Source: Spirosoma endbachense (lineage in GTDB: Bacteria > Bacteroidota > Bacteroidia > Cytophagales > Spirosomataceae). Taken from it: 64,000 nucleotides of DNA. Position 1 is the stretch's first letter; every line of letters begins with the position of its first letter. Positions 44,021-52,113 of the stretch are shown piece by piece. Position numbers and translations under genes: made by a program. A model generated the notes under the pieces. That model was not told where the DNA came from and ran no database searches. It saw only the letters and a list, made by a program, of their open reading frames with translations. Location: the NCBI RefSeq assembly GCF_010233585.1, contig NZ_CP045997.1, forward strand, positions 9,226,114 to 9,290,113, read 5' to 3'.

Positions 44021-44063
44021 ATCATCGGCATCAGCCACCCAGTTTCCCACCGTGCGACGGTCG

Positions 44064-44210
44064 CTACTTTTTAGGTCCGTATAAAATCGTTTCGTTACGC
44101 GATTGCGTAAGGTACTCGTACAGTTTCTTCACCTCAGCGTTCATGTTTGCCCGAAGTGGCATACCTATCTGAAAACATTCAGATATACGCGTATGCAGCT
44201 CATCGATCAT
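44064..44210 (-). CDS. Small hypothetical protein
   Basis: 48 aa: MIDELHTRISECFQIGMPLR then ANMNAEVKKLYEYLTQSRNE and TILYGPKK. Balanced, helix-like composition suggests a real gene, but there is no obvious ribosome-binding site. It lies immediately upstream of the lipoprotein gene. Confidence 0.35.
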   Translation of the reverse strand: MIDELHTRISECFQIGMPLRANMNAEVKKLYEYLTQSRNETILYGPKK

Positions 44211-44268
44211 CTTGAGCGACCCTGTACACCCTCTCCCCTATCCAAGCAGTAATTGTATGAAATGGAAT

Positions 44269-44294
44269 AAATGACTTCTATCAAAAAGTCATTT
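44269..44294. repeat. Hairpin AAATGACTT/AAGTCATTT
   Basis: 9-bp perfect stem with 8-nt loop, followed by AT-rich DNA, between the divergent small gene and the PLP enzyme. Operator or terminator; it cannot be decided from sequence. Confidence 0.5.
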
Positions 44295-44489
44295 TTATAT
44301 AACTATTTTTATAGTTTACACTTTTATTTTTCTATTTTTATTTACCGTTTAATCAATTTTTAGTAACTTAGAGTATGTGAAAAGCTTTGGGTCTTTAACA
44401 ATAAATAGTCAAAGCTGACCTTAAGGCAGTTAGTTCATATTGCCTGATGTGCATCCTGAAAATGGGCCATCTTTTTATCTCAACGTTCT

Positions 44490-45698
44490 ATGAGTTTACT
44501 AGAAAAGTTAACCGGTAAAAACCGTGGCCTTAGTGCGTATGGCCAGTATCAAAGCGAATACATTTATCCTATCCTAGAAGGACCCTTAAAGAGCCGTATG
44601 ACCTTCAAAGGCCGGGAGGTTATTGTCTGGAGTTTTAACGATTACCTAGGGCTGCAATCGGATGATAAGGTCATACAAGCGGAGACCGAGATCGTTAAAA
44701 AATATGGTTCTGGCTACCCCGCCGGGTCACGACTCCTGACCGGAAATACAGTTTACCACGAACAGTTAGAGCAGGAAATTAGCCAACTTATCGGCAAGGA
44801 TGTTTTGCTGCTCAACTTCGGCTACCAGGGTATTATGTCCGTCGTGGATAGCTTAGTGGACCGGCATGAAACCATCATTTATGACCAACAAGTACATGCC
44901 AGTTTGATTGATGGGGTCAGGCTTCATCAGGGGCCAAAGTTTTCCTATAAACACAATGACATTCATCAACTAGAAAGGCTCCTATCTAAAGTGCAGTCCG
45001 GTAGTGAAGTACTTGTTTTAGTCGATGGCGTGTTCAGTATGCGAGGAGATACGGCCAACGTAGCGGACATTCTCAGGCTAAAAGAGACCTATGAGTTTAC
45101 CCTGCTGGTAGACGATGCCCACGGGTTTATGAGCTTTGGAGAACGGGGATCAGTGGGGGACTTGATGCCCCAAGTCGATATTTACATCAGCACCTTTGCC
45201 AAAGCACTAGCCACTACGGGAGGCTTTGTGGCGGCTCGTAAAGAGTTCATCGACTACTTTAAGTACAATTTACGCTCGCAGACATTCGGTCGAACCCTAC
45301 CCTTACTAACCGTAGCCAGTGTGCTTTTCAAATTAAAGTTGCTGGCTGAGGAAGGAACCGAACGACGAAACAAGCTCTGGAAAAATACTCGGTTATTACA
45401 GGAAGGCTTGAAAACGCTGGGGTACGATATTGGCAATACCTGTAGTCCCATAACCCCTATTTACTTGACCTATTCGGAAGAAACAACTACTGCCTTTCTG
45501 GGAGAGCTTCGCTATACCTACCGGGTATTTTGTAGTCCGGTAGTGTACCCTGTTGTGCCAAAAGGGACCCTGATTCTTCGGCTCATTGTAACGGCCTTGC
45601 ATGAAGAGGAAGATATCATCCAAACCTTGGATGCCTTCGCTAAACTGCAGCAAACGTATGCGCTGAACAGCGAACCGGAATACAGTGAAGACCAGTAA
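44490..45698 (+). CDS. Alpha-oxoamine synthase family PLP enzyme (KBL/BioF/SPT-like)
   Basis: 402 aa, soluble. Fold-type I PLP enzyme: WSFNDYLGLQSDDKVIQAET, YGSGYPAGSRLLTGNTVYHE, LLNFGYQGIMSVVDSL, DQQVHASLIDGVRLHQG, VDDAHGFMSFGERGSVGDL and the Schiff-base Lys in ISTFAKALATTGGFVAA. Enzymes of this family condense an amino acid with an acyl-CoA (serine palmitoyltransferase, 8-amino-7-oxononanoate synthase, 2-amino-3-ketobutyrate ligase, CqsA). No biotin or sphingolipid partner is nearby, so the product is open. It is plasmid cargo just before the mobilization genes. Confidence 0.88.
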   Translation: MSLLEKLTGKNRGLSAYGQYQSEYIYPILEGPLKSRMTFKGREVIVWSFNDYLGLQSDDKVIQAETEIVKKYGSGYPAGSRLLTGNTVYHEQLEQEISQLIGKDVLLLNFGYQGIMSVVDSLVDRHETIIYDQQVHASLIDGVRLHQGPKFSYKHNDIHQLERLLSKVQSGSEVLVLVDGVFSMRGDTANVADILRLKETYEFTLLVDDAHGFMSFGERGSVGDLMPQVDIYISTFAKALATTGGFVAARKEFIDYFKYNLRSQTFGRTLPLLTVASVLFKLKLLAEEGTERRNKLWKNTRLLQEGLKTLGYDIGNTCSPITPIYLTYSEETTTAFLGELRYTYRVFCSPVVYPVVPKGTLILRLIVTALHEEEDIIQTLDAFAKLQQTYALNSEPEYSEDQ

Positions 45699-45844
45699 AA
45701 GCCGCTACTAATTTTCCCTAATTTAAGGAGCGAGCGGGAACAGTACCACGCTCAGTTTTCATGGGTAGAACTATTATTAAAGAACTGACTTTCAATTGCT
45801 TAGCCGGAACTGTAAACTCATGTGAATGTATTGAGTAGCATTTA

Positions 45845-45920
45845 AAACTCAGTTCATCACTGAGTTTATGATTTAACTATCTGATTATCAATTGTCAAAA
45901 ACTGATTCTTAACTGAGTTT
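45845..45920. promoter_or_regulatory. Dyad plus direct repeat before mobilization operon
   Basis: AAACTCAGT (45845-45853) and ACTGAGTTT (45859-45867) form a 9-bp stem with loop TCATC. A third ACTGAGTTT (45912-45920) abuts the ATG of the BfmA-like gene. These could be sites for the mobilization accessory protein (operator or oriT-proximal). Confidence 0.5.
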
Positions 45921-46331
45921 ATGGAAAAAAGTAAGGAGAAAGACAAGCAAATATTGATTTCGGCGGATTTGTTTGCCGAGTTTGAACGGATGGCCGATAG
46001 TTACGGCCTGTCAAAAAAAGGGCTGTTAGAGGCCATGATTTTCTACTTCAAAGCGACCCATGCCGACCCCCGAGACCCCAAAGCTGACAATCCAACGAAC
46101 GCTATAAAAGCACTGGATAGACGATTGGTCTCCTTTATTCGCCAACAGGAAAATGAACTGCTCCGACCCATTAGCGACGATATAAAACTACTCCTTCAAC
46201 TTGTGAGTCATGACTTACCTAAAACGCTACGGCAGTCGCAGATACGAACGATTGGTGGGGCGTTTAAGCCCGAATTTCAAACGGAACGGTTTCGGGCCGT
46301 CTATGAGGAGTTGATGAAAAAGACGAACTAA
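45921..46331 (+). CDS. BfmA/BtgA-like mobilization accessory protein
   Basis: 136 aa. The N-terminal 50 residues (KDKQILISADLFAEFERMAD then SYGLSKKGLLEAMIFYFKAT) resemble a ribbon-helix-helix DNA-binding segment; the remainder is a long helical region. It matches the small proteins (BfmA/BtgA) that precede relaxases on Bacteroides mobilizable plasmids and help form the relaxosome at oriT. The relaxase follows 20 bp later. Confidence 0.75.
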   Translation: MEKSKEKDKQILISADLFAEFERMADSYGLSKKGLLEAMIFYFKATHADPRDPKADNPTNAIKALDRRLVSFIRQQENELLRPISDDIKLLLQLVSHDLPKTLRQSQIRTIGGAFKPEFQTERFRAVYEELMKKTN

Positions 46332-46351
46332 TCGACTAATATTTTCCTAAG

Positions 46352-47173
46352 ATGATAGCCAAGATTACGAACGGAGGTAAAGGAAGCTGTATTGGATTAG
46401 TACAATACTTGCAAAAGGAAGGCGAAGGTAATTGGTTTACCCATGACAAGGGGAATATTGACGCTTCACAGGTAACGAGTAGCATTGACGCGAATCGGAA
46501 GCACTTAGGGCAACAGGACGATAAATACTATCAAGTCATCCTGAGTCCGAGTCAATCGGAATTAAATCATGTAGGCAATGACCTAGGCAAATTACAAGCC
46601 TACACAAGAGGAGCAATGAACGAATATGCTGCTCAGTTTGGAAAGGGGATTGAAAGTAGAGACCTCGTTTGGTTCGCCAAGATCGAGCAAGCGCGGACAT
46701 TCTCTCATACCGATAAAGCCGTTCAACAACAACAGCGCGTCGAGGGTGAATCCAAGGAAGGCTCCCAAACCCACGTCCATATTATCGTGAGCCGAACGGA
46801 GGATTTAAGCCGGTATCAGCAAAAAAAACAGGCTGGCGAGATTGACCGGAAGCATCCGCTGAAACTAAGCCCCGCTACCAACCACCGAGCGGCTAGTCAG
46901 GGAGCCGTGCAAGGGGGGTTTGACCGAACCGAATTTAAGCAGGCAGTCGAAGCCCAGTTTGACCGGCAGTTTGGCTATGACCGACCCCTAACCGAATCGT
47001 TTCAGTACGCGAACAGGTTGCAGAAAGGCAATCAGGAAGAACGCATCGCGTTACGGCTGGAAGCCCTACGACAACAACCTAATTACCTCCTCTCGCACTC
47101 GTCTACCCAACAGAGCAAGCAAGCCGAACAAGAACAGATTCCGCAGCGAAAAAAAGAGGACCTATCCCTGTAA
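46352..47173 (+). CDS. Relaxase (DUF5712 / BtgB-like)
   Basis: 273 aa. It begins MIAKITNGGKGSCIGLVQYL, with a metal-binding HxH in GSQTHVHIIVSRT (residues 141-143) and earlier DDKYYQVILSPSQSELNH and VWFAKIEQARTFSHTDKAVQ. This layout is that of Bacteroidota mobilization relaxases that nick oriT via a Tyr; Y59/Y60 and Y84 are candidates. It is followed 46 bp later by a coupling protein and preceded by an RHH accessory protein, together a mobilization module. Confidence 0.82.
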   Translation: MIAKITNGGKGSCIGLVQYLQKEGEGNWFTHDKGNIDASQVTSSIDANRKHLGQQDDKYYQVILSPSQSELNHVGNDLGKLQAYTRGAMNEYAAQFGKGIESRDLVWFAKIEQARTFSHTDKAVQQQQRVEGESKEGSQTHVHIIVSRTEDLSRYQQKKQAGEIDRKHPLKLSPATNHRAASQGAVQGGFDRTEFKQAVEAQFDRQFGYDRPLTESFQYANRLQKGNQEERIALRLEALRQQPNYLLSHSSTQQSKQAEQEQIPQRKKEDLSL

Positions 47174-47219
47174 TAATCTTTATCTAGTAGCTTCTTCTCA
47201 ACGATTATTTAGTATCTAT

Positions 47220-49046
47220 ATGACTGTATTAATTTATGCCATTGGTATCGGTATACTTGCGGGAAATTTGATCATGATGGCGATGGGTTTTCTTCGGAAA
47301 TTGGGAATTGATTTTATTCCTGATTTGGCCCTGCGCATGGTTTTCTACACCCGCAAAACCCATTTTAATAACCACGTACTTTGGAATAAACTGTGGTTGC
47401 GTTTTGGCGTACTAGCCCTTGTGATGATTTTTTGTGGGATGATGCTTTCCCCTATTTTAAAGTTCTTTTTGGGCAAGGGTTCCACTTTTACAGCCTGGTT
47501 TTACATGACCCTCGTGGTAACGGGTATTTATGGATACTGGATACATACTGGTAAGCCTCTGTTTCGCTGGCAAACCGAACCCGAGCCGGTACCCGATGAT
47601 CAGCCCCGCTTTTCGTTTATGACGGTAGACGGTATCCTTGAGCTTCGTAATATTTTTCGAGGTATTTTTATTTGCGGAGGTCCGGGCACCGGCAAAAGCA
47701 AAAGTCTCATTGAACCTATTATTCAGCAATCCGCAGCCGCCAACTTTACAGGTATTTTGTATGATCGAAAATTTCCTACACTGGCTGATGAAGTAGCGGG
47801 GGCCTATGGGGTCAGTAGCGTTTCTAATTACTATGTGAATTTTACGGATTTGACGCGCAGCCACCGGATTAATCCCGTTAGTCCCAAAATCATTATCAAC
47901 GCCAGCTACGCCCGGGAAGCAGCCTTGACCACGTTTAGTAATCTGGATTACAAATCGAGCTTAAAACGGGACATCTGGCTACAGACCGCCGAAGCCTTAT
48001 TAACCGGCAGTCTTTGGTTTTTGCGAAATAACTACCCTCAGTTCTGTACTCTTCCCCACGCCAGCAGTCTTATTATCGAAACGCCTACCAAGACGCTACT
48101 GGAATTACTAGGAAAAGATGAGGAAGTACGGGGGCTAGTGGCTGCCATCACCAGTAGTCAGGATTCAGAAAAGACCCTGGCCAGCATTTTTACAACCGTT
48201 CAAAGCTATTTGGCCGTGCTAAACACACCTGAAATCTTTTGGGTAATGAGCGGAGATGATGTCCCCTTTGATTTAAACAATCCTGACAAGCCAAGCTTTT
48301 TAGTGGTCGGCAATGATGCTGACCTTCCCACTACGTATTCCCCGTTAATTTCCCTCATCATTGCCACGGCTACCAAGCGAATGAATAAACCGGGCAGGTT
48401 GCCTAGTATCATTATTTTGGATGAGGCTCCTACCCTATTCATTCCGAACTTTCACGAGCTACCCGCCACCGCTCGCTCTAGTAAAGTGGCCACGGTGTAC
48501 GCCGTACAGGATATTTCCCAAATGGAAGGTCAATTAGGGCCTCAGCATGCAGAGATGTTACTAGGTAACCTGTCCAATCAGTTTTATGGCCGCTCAACCA
48601 ACCCCAAAACGTTGCAACGGGTAACGACTTTATTTGGCAAACAAGATGTGGAGTATCTAAGCTACTCATCGGGTCAGAGTACTGGGGATCGAAGTTCCTC
48701 CAGTAGCCAGAATGCCAGCACATCCATTCAGCAGCGGGACCGTCTGCCCATGCAAACAATCCGGGATCTACAAACGGGCCAATTTGCGGGCTTCATTGCG
48801 GAAGGGAGCACAAATGAGTTTGTGACTCAGTTTATGGCTCCCCAATCAAAAGCGAAAACCATTGAGCCATTTACGACGGTCAGCGAAGCGGAAAAGCGGG
48901 CCAATTTTCGGCAAATAAAGGAAGATGTTCGCCAACTAGTGCTTGAGAACACGAAACCGACTAAGCCTGATTCTTCCACGCCCCCCCCCAAACCGGATAA
49001 ACCAAAGGGTCCAGAGCCGCCCGACGGTTGGGAACATTTTTCTTAA
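47220..49046 (+). CDS. Type IV coupling protein (VirD4/TraG-like ATPase)
   Basis: 608 aa. Two to three N-terminal membrane segments (ALVMIFCGMMLSPILKFFLG, WFYMTLVVTGIYGYWI), Walker A at 153-160 (GGPGTGKSKS), Walker B in SIIILDEAPTLFIPNF, a TraG/VirD4 core with VYAVQDISQMEGQLG, and a proline-rich tail. Such proteins link the relaxosome to a conjugation pore. No pore (Tra/VirB) genes are in the window, so the plasmid may be mobilizable rather than self-transmissible. Confidence 0.9.
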   Translation: MTVLIYAIGIGILAGNLIMMAMGFLRKLGIDFIPDLALRMVFYTRKTHFNNHVLWNKLWLRFGVLALVMIFCGMMLSPILKFFLGKGSTFTAWFYMTLVVTGIYGYWIHTGKPLFRWQTEPEPVPDDQPRFSFMTVDGILELRNIFRGIFICGGPGTGKSKSLIEPIIQQSAAANFTGILYDRKFPTLADEVAGAYGVSSVSNYYVNFTDLTRSHRINPVSPKIIINASYAREAALTTFSNLDYKSSLKRDIWLQTAEALLTGSLWFLRNNYPQFCTLPHASSLIIETPTKTLLELLGKDEEVRGLVAAITSSQDSEKTLASIFTTVQSYLAVLNTPEIFWVMSGDDVPFDLNNPDKPSFLVVGNDADLPTTYSPLISLIIATATKRMNKPGRLPSIIILDEAPTLFIPNFHELPATARSSKVATVYAVQDISQMEGQLGPQHAEMLLGNLSNQFYGRSTNPKTLQRVTTLFGKQDVEYLSYSSGQSTGDRSSSSSQNASTSIQQRDRLPMQTIRDLQTGQFAGFIAEGSTNEFVTQFMAPQSKAKTIEPFTTVSEAEKRANFRQIKEDVRQLVLENTKPTKPDSSTPPPKPDKPKGPEPPDGWEHFS

Positions 49047-49124
49047 CTAAATTTATAGACACAGCTTTAACTAATGGGTAGGCCTATTAACGCCTACCCA
49101 TTAGTCATATTAGCTTAACTATTT

Positions 49125-49463
49125 TCAATGTCTTGTATATGAAACAAAACGTCCCGGATAGGATTCCGTTTGCTCGTGGCATGTATGGCATAAAGTCCGC
49201 CCATTATTTTTGTCCCACAGAGCATTACAACTACTAGCCGACTCTGCACTATCTACCTTGTTTTCTTTGACCAGTAAGGTAATACTTACAATATGATCCG
49301 CTTCAATAACCCGTTTACGCCCATTTCTGGCCCCGCAGTGCTGACAGGTGAACCGATCACGCAAAAAAACCGCCCTCTTCCAGTTTTCATATTCATCCAT
49401 CCGGCGAATAAGTCGGACAAGGTTGCTTACTGAAACAAACTTATCCAGCGGTTTAGTACTCAT
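49125..49463 (-). CDS. HNH endonuclease-like protein
   Basis: 112 aa. CQHCGARNGRKRVIEADHIV holds a CxxC and the DH of the HNH core; NNGRTLCHTCHEQT supplies the N, a second CxxC and the last H. A small zinc-stabilised HNH nuclease. It starts 5 bp after the end of a truncated leftward gene interrupted by IS3, so it probably belonged to a two-gene operon. Confidence 0.8.
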   Translation of the reverse strand: MSTKPLDKFVSVSNLVRLIRRMDEYENWKRAVFLRDRFTCQHCGARNGRKRVIEADHIVSITLLVKENKVDSAESASSCNALWDKNNGRTLCHTCHEQTESYPGRFVSYTRH

Positions 49464-49468
49464 GGAAT

Positions 49469-49721
49469 TTACTCTTGTTCAGCCTCCAATGAATGGGACA
49501 TTACAGCCTCTCTAATCTTAGGGTCTAACCCTTCAATCAGAATTTCAAGATGACGCGATAGCGTGCGTACCTAATCCGCCAGTAAGCGGCCATGTTGGAC
49601 GACCATGTAAAGGTTTTTGATCAGAAAATAAATATTGCGAATGGTCTCGATTTGGGAGTAAAGGGCACACGTGGAAACTAGTGGCAAGCTGACTACTTGC
49701 TCAAAGGTGTACGTCGTCAAA
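49469..49721 (-). pseudogene. 3' remnant of gene upstream of HNH, cut by IS3 and carrying TAG
   Basis: An open leftward frame enters from the IS3 left end: TTYTFEQVVSLPLVSTCALY SQIETIRNIYFLIKN ... GRLLAD, then TAG at 49571-49573, and continues in the same frame VRTLSRHLEILIEGLDPKIR EAVMSHSLEAEQE to TAA at 49469. Helix-like coding composition on both sides of the stop suggests one gene. The 5' part beyond the IS3 was not found. Confidence 0.5.
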
Positions 49722-49769
49722 TGAAAGTGGACAAAAAGGGCGGAAATGGGAAGAGACAATTCAGTAATC

Positions 49770-49785
49770 GCACCGGCGACCCGGT
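49770..49785 (-). repeat. 16-bp hairpin micro-insertion (copy k)
   Basis: On the minus strand A|CCGG|GTCG|CCGG|TGC, in the IS3 left end between the inverted repeat and orfA. Confidence 0.7.
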
Positions 49786-49809
49786 TGTTTCACTCAAACC
49801 TCCTTAATT

Positions 49810-50247
49810 ATGTCCAATTCGGCTAAAACCTCCAAAGCCAAGCGCACAGCCTCGCCATCTCCCACCTCTACCGAGCGCAAGCCTGCTTTATCCATTATCA
49901 AAGACATTCAGCGACAAACCCGACGGCAATACTCCGCTGAAGAAAAGATTCGCATTGTGCTGGAAGGTCTACAAGGCGAACAGTCAGTAGCCGAGATTTG
50001 TCGACGGGAAGGACTCAACACCAACATTTATTATCGGTGGAGTAAAGAGTTCCTCGAAGCGGGCAAAAAGCGATTGGCGGGCGATACAACCCGAGAAGCC
50101 ACCGCGCCCGAAGTACAATCGATCAAGTCTGAAAATGAAGCCCTTAAACAACTGGTGGCCGAATTGAGCCTGGAGAGTAGGGTATTAAAAAAAAGATGGT
50201 CCGCCATCGCGGCTCAAAGCCGACGACTAATCGCTACCATCACATGA
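49810..50247 (+). CDS. IS3-family transposase OrfA
   Basis: 145 aa. HTH of IS3 OrfA: RQYSAEEKIRIVLEGLQGEQ SVAEICRREGLNTNIYYRWS KEFLEAGKKRL, then a leucine-zipper-like KSENEALKQLVAELSLESRV LKK. It ends in the overlap with orfB at a run of A residues (AAAAAAAAG, near 50189-50197), the usual place for programmed -1 frameshifting that makes the OrfAB transposase. Confidence 0.88.
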   Translation: MSNSAKTSKAKRTASPSPTSTERKPALSIIKDIQRQTRRQYSAEEKIRIVLEGLQGEQSVAEICRREGLNTNIYYRWSKEFLEAGKKRLAGDTTREATAPEVQSIKSENEALKQLVAELSLESRVLKKRWSAIAAQSRRLIATIT

Positions 50248-51277
50248 CTCAGTCTGAGAAAATGGAAATCATCACACTGGTCGAGCACTCGGCTTTAAGT
50301 GTCAAGACCACCCTTCGTGAGTTAGGTATCAATCGATCGACCTTTTATCAATGGTACAAACGGTACTTGCAGGATGGCTATGATGGCTTGGCCAATCCGG
50401 CTTATCGTCGAACCAGCGCTGGAACCAACTGCCACCCGCTGAAAAGGGCCGCATTGTGGAATTAGCCTTAGAGCACCCCGATCTGTCTTGCCGGGAGTTG
50501 GCCTGCTATGTCGTTGATAATGAAGGGTGGTTTGTCTCGGAGTCTACGGTTTATCGTATCCTGAAGAGTCGGGGCTTAATCACAACCCCAGCTTACCGAC
50601 TTATGGAAGCGGCTGATCAGTTCTATAATCCCACGACAGTCCCTAACCAACTCTGGCAAACAGACTTTACGTACTTTAAGATCAAGAACTGGGGTTGGTA
50701 TTACCTCTCGACGGTGCTGGATGACTACTCGCGCTATATCTTGGCGTGGGAACTGTGTCCTGGTATGCAAGCCACGGACGTGGAGAAAACCGTGCAAGCG
50801 GCTCTAAAAGCCAGTAGCTTAACGGCTGATCAGCGGCCCTGTATGTTGTCGGACAACGGCTCAGCGTATGTGTCTCGGTATTTAAAAGAGTATCTGAAAG
50901 GGGAAAGCATTGAGCATATTCGCAGTGCGCCGTTTCATCCCATGACACAGGGGAAAATCGAGCGGTATCACCGGTCCATGAAAAACATGCTGTTGCTGGA
51001 GCATTATTATAGTCCCGATGAATTGCGGGAGCGTCTAAGCGAGTGGGTAGATTACTATAATCACCAACGGTATCATGAATCACTTGAGAATGTACGTCCC
51101 GCCGATGCTTACTGGGGTCGTCAAGAGCAAATTATGGCAGAGCGTAAAAGAATCAAGCGGCTAACGATGGCTCAACGACGGAAAAGCGGCCCACCGCTGT
51201 GGTCATATTTTTCAGAAACTACAGCGTGTTTAAAACCGTCTCTTCTCTTTTCACCCACATCTGTCCACTTTCGGTAG
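50196..51277 (+). pseudogene. IS3-family transposase OrfB with one frameshift
   Basis: The first part (ITLVEHSALSVKTTLRELGI NRSTFYQWYKRYLQDGYDGL) is in one frame. Near 50405-50430 a single-base loss moves the reading to QRWNQLPPAEKGRIVELALE and the complete DDE core: LWQTDFTYFKIKNWGWYYLS, TVLDDYSRYILAWEL (D), MLSDNGSAYVSRYL (D) and HPMTQGKIERYHRSMKN (E), ending near 51277. The catalytic triad is intact but split from the N-terminus, so the element is probably inactive unless this is a second programmed shift. Confidence 0.8.
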
Positions 51278-51369
51278 ACGATATACACAAAGTACTTAAA
51301 AGTATCTCTTCTGTTTTCACCGCCGCGGCGGACCGCCCGCATCTGTCCACTTTCGGTTGACGATATACA
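51239..51369 (+). repeat. Tandem duplication of IS3 right end (empty and filled micro-insertion sites)
   Basis: Unit 1 (51239-51288) and unit 2 (51305-51369) share TCTCTTCT(C/G)TTTTCACC, then C(A/G)CATCTGTCCACTTTCGGT and GACGATATACAC. Unit 2 has 16 extra bases (51322-51337) exactly between TTTTCACC and CGCATCTG. Confidence 0.88.
51322..51337 (-). repeat. 16-bp hairpin micro-insertion (copy b)
   Basis: On the minus strand G|GCGG|TCCG|CCGC|GGC. The adjacent unit at 51239-51288 shows the same sequence without it, defining the insert as exactly 16 bp. Confidence 0.88.
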
Positions 51370-51417
51370 CCTAATGCATCCCATTTCATATAGATAACTA
51401 TCTTAACCAACATCAAC

Positions 51418-52006
51418 TATAACCTATAACACGTAGCCACTACGCAGTTATATTATTGCCGCACGAGTAAGTATGTAATGATAACACACCCATAACCGAC
51501 TGTCTATCAGCAATTTGATTAGACAAAATATTGCGGACTTATTCACGTGTCTATAATCTGAACTCTCACAGTAAAATCGTTACTTTTCATTAATAATAAC
51601 AGAATTCTTTTCGGATAACATCTACATAAGTTCTTTAGTGTGTTACTTTTTATTACTTTCTAAATGTTTCTTTTAAGACGCAACTAAATCATTGAAATTC
51701 AAATAGTTATTGACATAAAGATAACCTATATCACGTCTAAATATAACTTATATCTCGTAGTACTATAACCTGATTCTCGTTTAAATATAACCTAATTCAC
51801 ATAGATTTATAACCTATATCTCGCCTTCACTAAAGCGCCAATTGGGTTAATATTCATGAGTTTGAATACCCCATGAATCAAAAAAGCTAGTTTCTGCCAT
51901 TAGTTTTTCCTGCACCTACATAAACTAGGTGTAATAATTCACTTAGTCTTACTGTGCTCACATCTCAACTATAACCAGTAACACGTAATCATAACCTAAA
52001 ACACGT
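51418..52006 (+). other. Origin of replication 2: iteron array
   Basis: Copies of TATAACCTATATCACGT start at 51418, 51720, 51742, 51764, 51786, 51808, 51970 and 51990, with a degenerate one at 51553. The central five are spaced exactly 22 bp. The surrounding DNA is very AT-rich. Rep initiator 2 starts 108 bp after the last iteron. The sequence differs from the origin-1 iterons, so the two origins should be recognised by different initiators. Confidence 0.88.
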
Positions 52007-52113
52007 ATGTCTAAAAAAATTAGGTTAAATCAGCTTTCAAAAGTCAACTCAAAATTTTTGTAGTCCAATCATATTAGCGTAAGTTGATATAAATTTTAAG
52101 TAAATTTAGTGGT

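Larger units (their letters stand above)
49722..51273 (+). mobile_element. IS3-family insertion sequence
   Basis: Left end TGAAAGTGGACA (49722) and right end TGTCCACTTTCG (51262-51273) are parts of imperfect terminal inverted repeats of about 38 bp (the GTCTCTTC, TTTC and CC blocks also match). It contains orfA and orfB. It has interrupted the gene upstream of the HNH protein. The right-end region is duplicated in tandem (51239-51288 and 51305-51369). Confidence 0.82.

Noticed and set aside
50196..50465. Independent small gene between orfA and orfB of IS3
   Set aside because: Its sequence is the N-terminal part of OrfB; a one-base loss separates it from the DDE part.
51720..51824. Second CRISPR-like regular repeat
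   Set aside because: 22-bp period with 17-bp repeats leaves 5-nt gaps; it is an iteron array next to Rep 2.
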